12,690 nt of DNA from Physocladia obscura (lineage: Eukaryota > Chytridiomycota > Chytridiomycetes > Chytridiales > Chytriomycetaceae): NCBI GenBank assembly GCA_027596945.1, contig JADGJH010000982.1:1-12690 (forward strand), given 5' to 3'. A model generated the notes under the pieces. That model made no database searches. It saw only the letters and a list, made by a program, of their open reading frames with translations, and was not told where the DNA came from. Of this stretch, positions 8,675 to 12,690 are shown piece by piece. Numbering within the stretch: position 1 is the first letter of the stretch; each line of letters opens with the position of its first letter. A program made the position numbers and the translations under genes.

Positions 8675-8898
8675 TCAACATTGTGCATATTTTAGAAAAC
8701 TTGGAGGAGATTTCTGTTCTGTGGCTTTTGCAAATGCCAAATCAAGAACCAACTTTTATGTATATGGCTGGCAGTTGGCTGTGCTCTTACATGACGGCAT
8801 TACAGGATGAAAGACATGAAGATAGGCACAAATTTAGGATTATTAAGAATCGCTTATCAGTAACACGAGCAAGAGTTTGGGAGCACATAAGTTTTTGA
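8675..8898 (+). pseudogene. Unidentified coding-like fragment with an apparent frameshift
   Basis: Frame 3 is open from 8676 to the TGA at 8808-8810 and reads naturally (for example KLGGDFCSVAFANAKSRTNF, then YVYGWQLAVLLHDGITG). Immediately after, frame 1 reads DERHEDRHKFRIIKNRLSVT to its TGA at 8896-8898. Together they look like one roughly 75-residue segment split by a shift near 8800-8812. I cannot place the family; the basic second half would suit a mobile-element or nucleic-acid-binding protein, but that is a guess. It ends 15 bp before the 3' end of the CIA2 coding sequence on the other strand. Confidence 0.3.
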
Positions 8899-8912
8899 TT
8901 CATGAATTTTTA

Positions 8913-9791
8913 TTAAAATTTATCCACAGCTGTCGACAAGCACTGAAAAAAATTATGGTTTAGAAGAAGAAAATATATGCTCACTGACGTATTGCTTTTT
9001 TTAAAAAAGCCTTCTCAAATTCCTTCTTTTTTCTTTGTCATTTCATTCTTTCTTGATTCTCTCAAATACGCTACTCTTATAGCTCTGAAATCACCCACCT
9101 GATTAACAACTTCAAGCAAATGGCTATTTTCCATTGCAGCAGCAACGCGCTCCTTACTAACAAAGCAATAAATTTTAAAAAAAAGTAAATAGACTAGCAT
9201 TGACAATTGAAAACAATATTTAATATATACTCAACTCATTCAACTGTTTATTGACAGATTTTTCTGACTGATGCGTGCCTTCTTCAACTGTTATGTCAAC
9301 CTTGAATCGTTGCGGCAGACATCTGAGGAGCTGGACACGAATACACAAACCAATCAGAGTAGCCATAGAGCAGTGCGGGATAGTTGGAGTGAAGGTGACG
9401 TGGATCAGCGAGAGTTTGTGGTCAACGGTGATGTGGCGCTGCTGTACGACATGCAGCTGTTCGAGGGTGAGCTGCAGTAACAGTTTAGCCCGATAGATTA
9501 GATTGGTGGATGGATGGTATGTTAGGGTGGACTATGTACGGGGTGCTCAGGATCATTGATGTTGCGGATAAGTTGGAAGACTTCCTGCTCATCGATAAAG
9601 GAGATGCCTTCTTCGTTATCTTTGTCGCTGTCGGAATCCGTAAAGTCCGAACTGGCGATGCTTGGCCTTGCGTTCAGACGAAACGCCTTTTGGGCTTGGG
9701 TTTGGTTTTGCAGATGCAGTGGTTTGAAGCGGCGCAGTGTCGGAGTTGCGCTGACGGCAAAGACAGTTGGGTTCAAGTTGTCTTTTGACAT
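8913..9791 (-). CDS. CIA2: MIP18-family cytosolic Fe-S cluster assembly protein CIA2
   Basis: A subunit of the CIA targeting complex (with Cia1 and Met18/MMS19) that passes Fe-S clusters to cytosolic and nuclear apoproteins. Four exons: 9791-9540, 9471-9236, 9156-9099 and 8942-8913, introns of 68, 79 and 156 nt, 191 residues. Joins follow the family: [22 protein letters not shown](D)|[20 protein letters not shown]. Conserved parts are [15 protein letters not shown] (70-84) and [20 protein letters not shown] (109-127 region) with the reactive Cys118. The N-terminus (about 1-65) is variable and ends in a Ser/Asp stretch. The ATG at 9789-9791 is the first after an in-frame TGA. Intron 2 uses the weak donor GTTGAG. 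AATAAA (minus strand, 8914-8909) overlaps the stop codon. Length is near the usual 160-230. Confidence 0.94.
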
Positions 9792-9814
9792 TTCAAACAA
9801 ATAACAAACGAATC
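9792..9814. promoter_or_regulatory. 23-bp gap between divergent start codons of CIA2 and the Ser-rich protein
   Basis: Only 23 bp separate the two ATGs, so each 5' UTR and promoter must lie inside the other gene, or one model starts further in. The gap is A-rich on the plus strand and carries no recognisable core element. Confidence 0.5.
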
Positions 9815-10588
9815 ATGAATCAAAACCAAAGCAACGAAACCACCGCGTCAAACTCGCCGTTCCTGCCGCAGCCCGTTCCCAACACAGCCGCCGATCATCG
9901 CGCTAATCTCGACAGCAGCAGCTCGAGCAGCAGCAGTGGCAGCACCGCAAACTCAAGCATTCCGAGCATTGCAAGAGCAACGTCAGCTACAGCAACAGTC
10001 ACTGTTCCGACTTTGCCCCCGCCACACATTATCGGTAGACTTTCTGCCGCCGCTGTTTCACCGCTTGATCCGCCATTGCATCTTCTTTCAGTCCCATCAC
10101 CAACTGCGTCAACATCAGCAACAGCAACTGCCAATAATGCCATCGCCGACCGCTCCTATCCACTATTACTATCCCCAGATGTTGCTGTCACCCAGGCCCA
10201 GAATCTTTCGCGTTTGCTTCTTACACCTGACGGAACTTTGAAACCAGCAATGGAACGCGACCGCGTTTTTGAGGCTCTCGAAGCAAAGATTTCTCTGCTT
10301 CGAGCCAAATCAGCCGACATTGTAAAATGCACGCGTGCTTTACAACGTGCATGCGCAGCAACATCACTTAGTGCCGCTTCTTCTGCGTCTCCTTACTCTT
10401 CTTCGTCAATTTCTGATGGACCTTCCATTCATTTTGGCGGCGTCAAAAAACCACGATCCGCTAATGCTAGCGGCCTAGTTTCTTTGGCTGCTCAAACAAG
10501 CGCGAGGGACAAGTTGCGTGATGAGTTGATTAAAATTGTGACGGAAAGTCGAGAATTACGTGCTTCCCAGGCTCAAGAGCTGATTTGA
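9815..10588 (+). CDS. Unidentified Ser/Ala/Thr-rich protein with C-terminal helices
   Basis: A 257-residue single-exon protein; I do not recognise the family. Residues 1-125 are low-complexity, rich in Ser, Ala, Thr and Pro, with a run of eight serines at about 34-41. Residues 126-182 look helical and partly coiled-coil (LSRLLLTPDG, then AMERDRVFEALEAKISLLRA). A second Ser-rich spacer (183-225) leads to a charged helix (228-257, RDKLRDELIKIVTESRELRA). There is no signal peptide or membrane segment, so it is probably cytosolic or nuclear; helical adaptor or transcription-complex subunits have this look, but I cannot name one. ATG 9815 is the first ATG in the frame, although the frame is open further upstream. 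Codon use is like the neighbouring genes. It is divergent with CIA2 and 110 bp ahead of the transporter. Confidence 0.75.
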   Translation: MNQNQSNETTASNSPFLPQPVPNTAADHRANLDSSSSSSSSGSTANSSIPSIARATSATATVTVPTLPPPHIIGRLSAAAVSPLDPPLHLLSVPSPTASTSATATANNAIADRSYPLLLSPDVAVTQAQNLSRLLLTPDGTLKPAMERDRVFEALEAKISLLRAKSADIVKCTRALQRACAATSLSAASSASPYSSSSISDGPSIHFGGVKKPRSANASGLVSLAAQTSARDKLRDELIKIVTESRELRASQAQELI

Positions 10589-10698
10589 TCCTTTGTTTCA
10601 CAGAAGTGTTTTTTGTCTTTTCTTATAATGCCCTTTGAATGAAATCAAAGGAAGAAAAAAAATAACTGAAATTAAAATTTCAAAAATAGAAAAAAGAG

Positions 10699-12664
10699 AT
10701 GGTTCTGGTCAAAGCATTCAATTCTCTTGTCGTAAATCCAGTCAATGATCTGCGCAACTTCTTATCAAACTCAGTCAAACAGTTTTCCGCCACGTGAGAT
10801 ATAGAGAGACTGGCTCAGATTCATTTTACCGAGGATAACAAAGAATTACTAAAATAACATGATGTTAGATTCATGCTCATCATTGGAACAACATACTTTC
10901 TGCAAGGCTTTCGAAATTACGCATTCGGAGATGGAATTATTTGGTTTTTTAGCGATGTGTTTGACCTCGATCCAGGTTTTTTAGAAAACAAAGTGTTCTT
11001 GGCAGCCACCAAAAATAATGTATATAAAAATAATAAAAAATCAACAGGGCCTACGCAATTATATATGTCAACGATATTCATTACATGGAATATAAAAATG
11101 ATTTATGGCCTTATATTTGATAATTTTCCTCTTTTCGGCAAGAAGGATACACCCTATATGTTGATATCTGGATTAATTTCATTTTGCGGTACCAAAAAAA
11201 AAAAAAAAAAAATTTATTAAAATTTTTATTTTTTAATTTTATTTAAAATTTTTAATTTAAAAAAAAGGATTTAATCCCATTGAAATACCAAAATAAACAG
11301 CCACCCCAGATGCAACAACCTTCTGGTTTTTTTTAGCGCTTATGGGGCTCGCAATGTCGGATGTGATTGCCGACGCGATGGTTGTACGGCAGGCGCGCGA
11401 AGCGGGTGAAGCCGGTGGCGCGAATTTACAGGCGTTTTGCTGGGTTTTGAGTTCGGTGGGTGGAATAATTGGCCGTCCCTTTGCAGGATACATAAATGGG
11501 AAAGACGGAAAAGGTTTTTTATTTTATTTTTCCTTCTCTTTTTGTCTTAATAAATTAAATCAGGTTCAAGAATACTTCTTGGCGTAGTATACAGCATCTC
11601 ATCTCTCCTCGGCTGCACAATAAGTCTTCTTCATGCGGAACAAAAATGCACCGATCCATCCTGGAGTATCGCTCGTTTCACCAGGCAAATCATGCGTCTC
11701 ATAAAATCAATATTCGGCAACAAACTCGTCTGGCTGCCTATGGCCTGGATAATTCTAAACCAAGCCATAGTGCCAGACGTGAGCGCAGCCATGAATTTCT
11801 GGAAACGCAGTGTGATTAACGTTGGCGCCGATAAGAAAGCGTACATTGATACTGTTGGAGACGTTTTTTCGATATGCGGGATTGTTTTGTATACCAAGTT
11901 TTTCCAAAACGTCAAGTTCAGCGTCGTTTTTTTTTGGACACAGATTCTTGTTTCGGTCGTTGCGGTTTCGGATGTTGTGTTGGTAGAGCGATGGAATGTT
12001 GCGTGGGGGATTTCTGATTAGTTAAGAGAGAGAGATTTTTTTGTTTGTCTTTCTGTTTTTCTTCTCATGCCCATTATTTTTTGTTATTTAATACCCTTTT
12101 TTCTCTCTCTTTTTTTTTGGAACCAGCTTTTTTATGATTGGATCTCAGACAGTTATCAACACGCTCTACAGTTTCCAAGGAATGCCATTCTTTGTCCTCG
12201 CCGCACAACTCTGTCCGCACGACATTGAAGCAACATTCTACGCAACAATGATGTCGATTGGAAATATTGGCGGCAACATTGGCACAATGTTTGGCGGATA
12301 CCTCCTCGAAGAGCTGCATATCGTCCGAATAAATGAGCATTTCGACAAGAATACGACTATTGCCTTGGGTTCAACGCAGCAGCAGGAGGAAGAATACGAT
12401 TTCACAAACTTGGTTTTGGTCCTGTGGATTCGGGTCGGCGCGATGGCTGTGAGCGCGTTGTTTGTATTTGCAATGGTTCCGAATGTTCCTGAAGTAAAGT
12501 CGGATGATGACTCTGGGGAAGCGAAAAAAGTGCTGGATTCTGAGGAGATTTGTGATGGTGGTGGGGAGAATGTTCAACTTGTTCGAAAACGTGCTGGGTC
12601 TGCGGTGGATGAGAATTACAGTGCATTGACTGAAAATGACGTTGATGAAGACTTTGATGCTTGA
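10699..12664 (+). CDS. Folate-biopterin transporter (BT1/FBT family, MFS fold)
   Basis: A multi-pass membrane protein predicted to move folates or pterins. Six exons: 10699-10793, 10869-10975, 11048-11188, 11301-11513, 11564-12020 and 12127-12664; introns of 75, 72, 112, 50 and 106 nt; 516 residues. Every junction keeps phase and restores family text: FSAT|FMLIIG, LDPG|PTQLYMS, SDVIADAMVVRQAREAGEAG (134 on), GGIIGRPFAGYI, ISD|YFFMIGSQTV, PFFVLAAQLCP. About 12 hydrophobic segments can be seen. The last 62 residues are an acidic, hydrophilic cytosolic tail. An in-frame TAG lies 12 nt before the ATG. The loop around the 11189-11300 intron is about nine residues shorter than in plant relatives, so a tiny exon could be missed there. 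BT1 proteins are known from plants, trypanosomatids and oomycetes; substrate is not readable from sequence. Confidence 0.92.
10976..11047 (+). other. Stop-free 72-nt intron (intron 2) of the transporter gene
   Basis: Donor CCAG|GTTTTT and acceptor CAACAG|GG. It is 24 codons with no in-frame stop. Removing it joins LDPG to PTQLYMS, as expected in the BT1 family; keeping it would insert a Lys/Asn-rich loop. Confidence 0.75.
11194..11212. repeat. A19 homopolymer within transporter intron 3
   Basis: Nineteen A residues start five bases after the intron's GT. The remainder of the intron is also nearly pure A/T up to about 11268. Confidence 0.9.
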
Positions 12665-12682
12665 ATATTTAAGAAATTCCTA

Positions 12683-12688
12683 AATAAA
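12683..12688 (+). terminator. AATAAA polyadenylation signal of the transporter gene
   Basis: AATAAA lies 19 bp after the TGA at 12662-12664, at the window edge. It is consistent with an early polyadenylation site. Confidence 0.5.
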
Positions 12689-12690
12689 TG

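Larger units (their letters stand above)
7962..8912. other. Intergenic region upstream of the acyltransferase and downstream of CIA2
   Basis: AT-rich with long A and T runs. It holds the acyltransferase promoter, an 11-bp direct repeat GTTGACAAATT (8229-8239 and 8248-8258), a short inverted repeat CAAATTgaaAATTTG (8253-8267), a mini-ORF with a consensus splice donor (8511) and an unidentified coding fragment (8675-8898). No RNA gene was recognised. Confidence 0.6.

Noticed and set aside
9271..9804. Plus-strand open frames across 9271-9804
   Set aside because: They are shadows of CIA2 exons 1 and 2 on the minus strand, which carry the family motifs.
10791..10796. CACGTG box ahead of the transporter
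   Set aside because: It spans the exon 1 donor (CAC|GTGAGA), so the splice signal explains it.
12019..12021. TAG as the end of a separate transporter-like gene
   Set aside because: The TAG spans the exon 5 donor; splicing to 12127 restores ISD-YFFMIG and keeps phase.

Overview
The window looks like nuclear DNA of a fungus, most likely an early-diverging, chytrid-type one. It is AT-rich with long A/T homopolymers. Most genes carry short GT-AG introns (50-156 nt), several with GTATGT donors and CTAAC-type branch sites. The gene set (a secreted GH18 chitinase with a threonine-rich linker, an ARE/DGAT-type acyltransferase, a folate-biopterin-type transporter, a CIA2 protein and a mitochondrial HMG-CoA lyase) fits that reading, but the lineage is an inference from content only.

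Layout, left to right. 71-900 (+) is a frame-broken gag-like stretch with a retroelement zinc knuckle. 1311-2315 (-) is an intron-free HMG-CoA lyase. 2316-3969 is gene-poor. It holds a small TG...CA hairpin element, a long frame interrupted only by TGA codons, a 32-bp tandem repeat and a 34-bp palindrome. 3970-5875 (+) is a two-exon secreted chitinase with two probable chitin-binding modules. 6046-7961 (-) is a six-exon membrane-bound O-acyltransferase, convergent with the chitinase. 7962-8912 holds only an upstream ORF, a mini-ORF and an unidentified, apparently shifted coding fragment. 8913-9791 (-) is a four-exon CIA2. 9815-10588 (+) is an unidentified Ser/Ala/Thr-rich protein whose ATG lies 23 bp from the CIA2 ATG. 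10699-12664 (+) is a six-exon BT1-family transporter.

I derived all exon joins by matching phase, splice signals and family motifs. Each of the four spliced models sums to an exact multiple of three: 614, 516, 191 and 516 residues. The genes belong to unrelated housekeeping and secretory tasks: leucine and ketone metabolism, chitin remodelling, neutral-lipid storage, cytosolic Fe-S delivery and pterin uptake. I see no operon-like or cluster logic. The points most worth a second look are the TGA-only interrupted frame, the palindrome before the chitinase, the 23-bp divergent gene pair, and three introns that are stop-free multiples of three.
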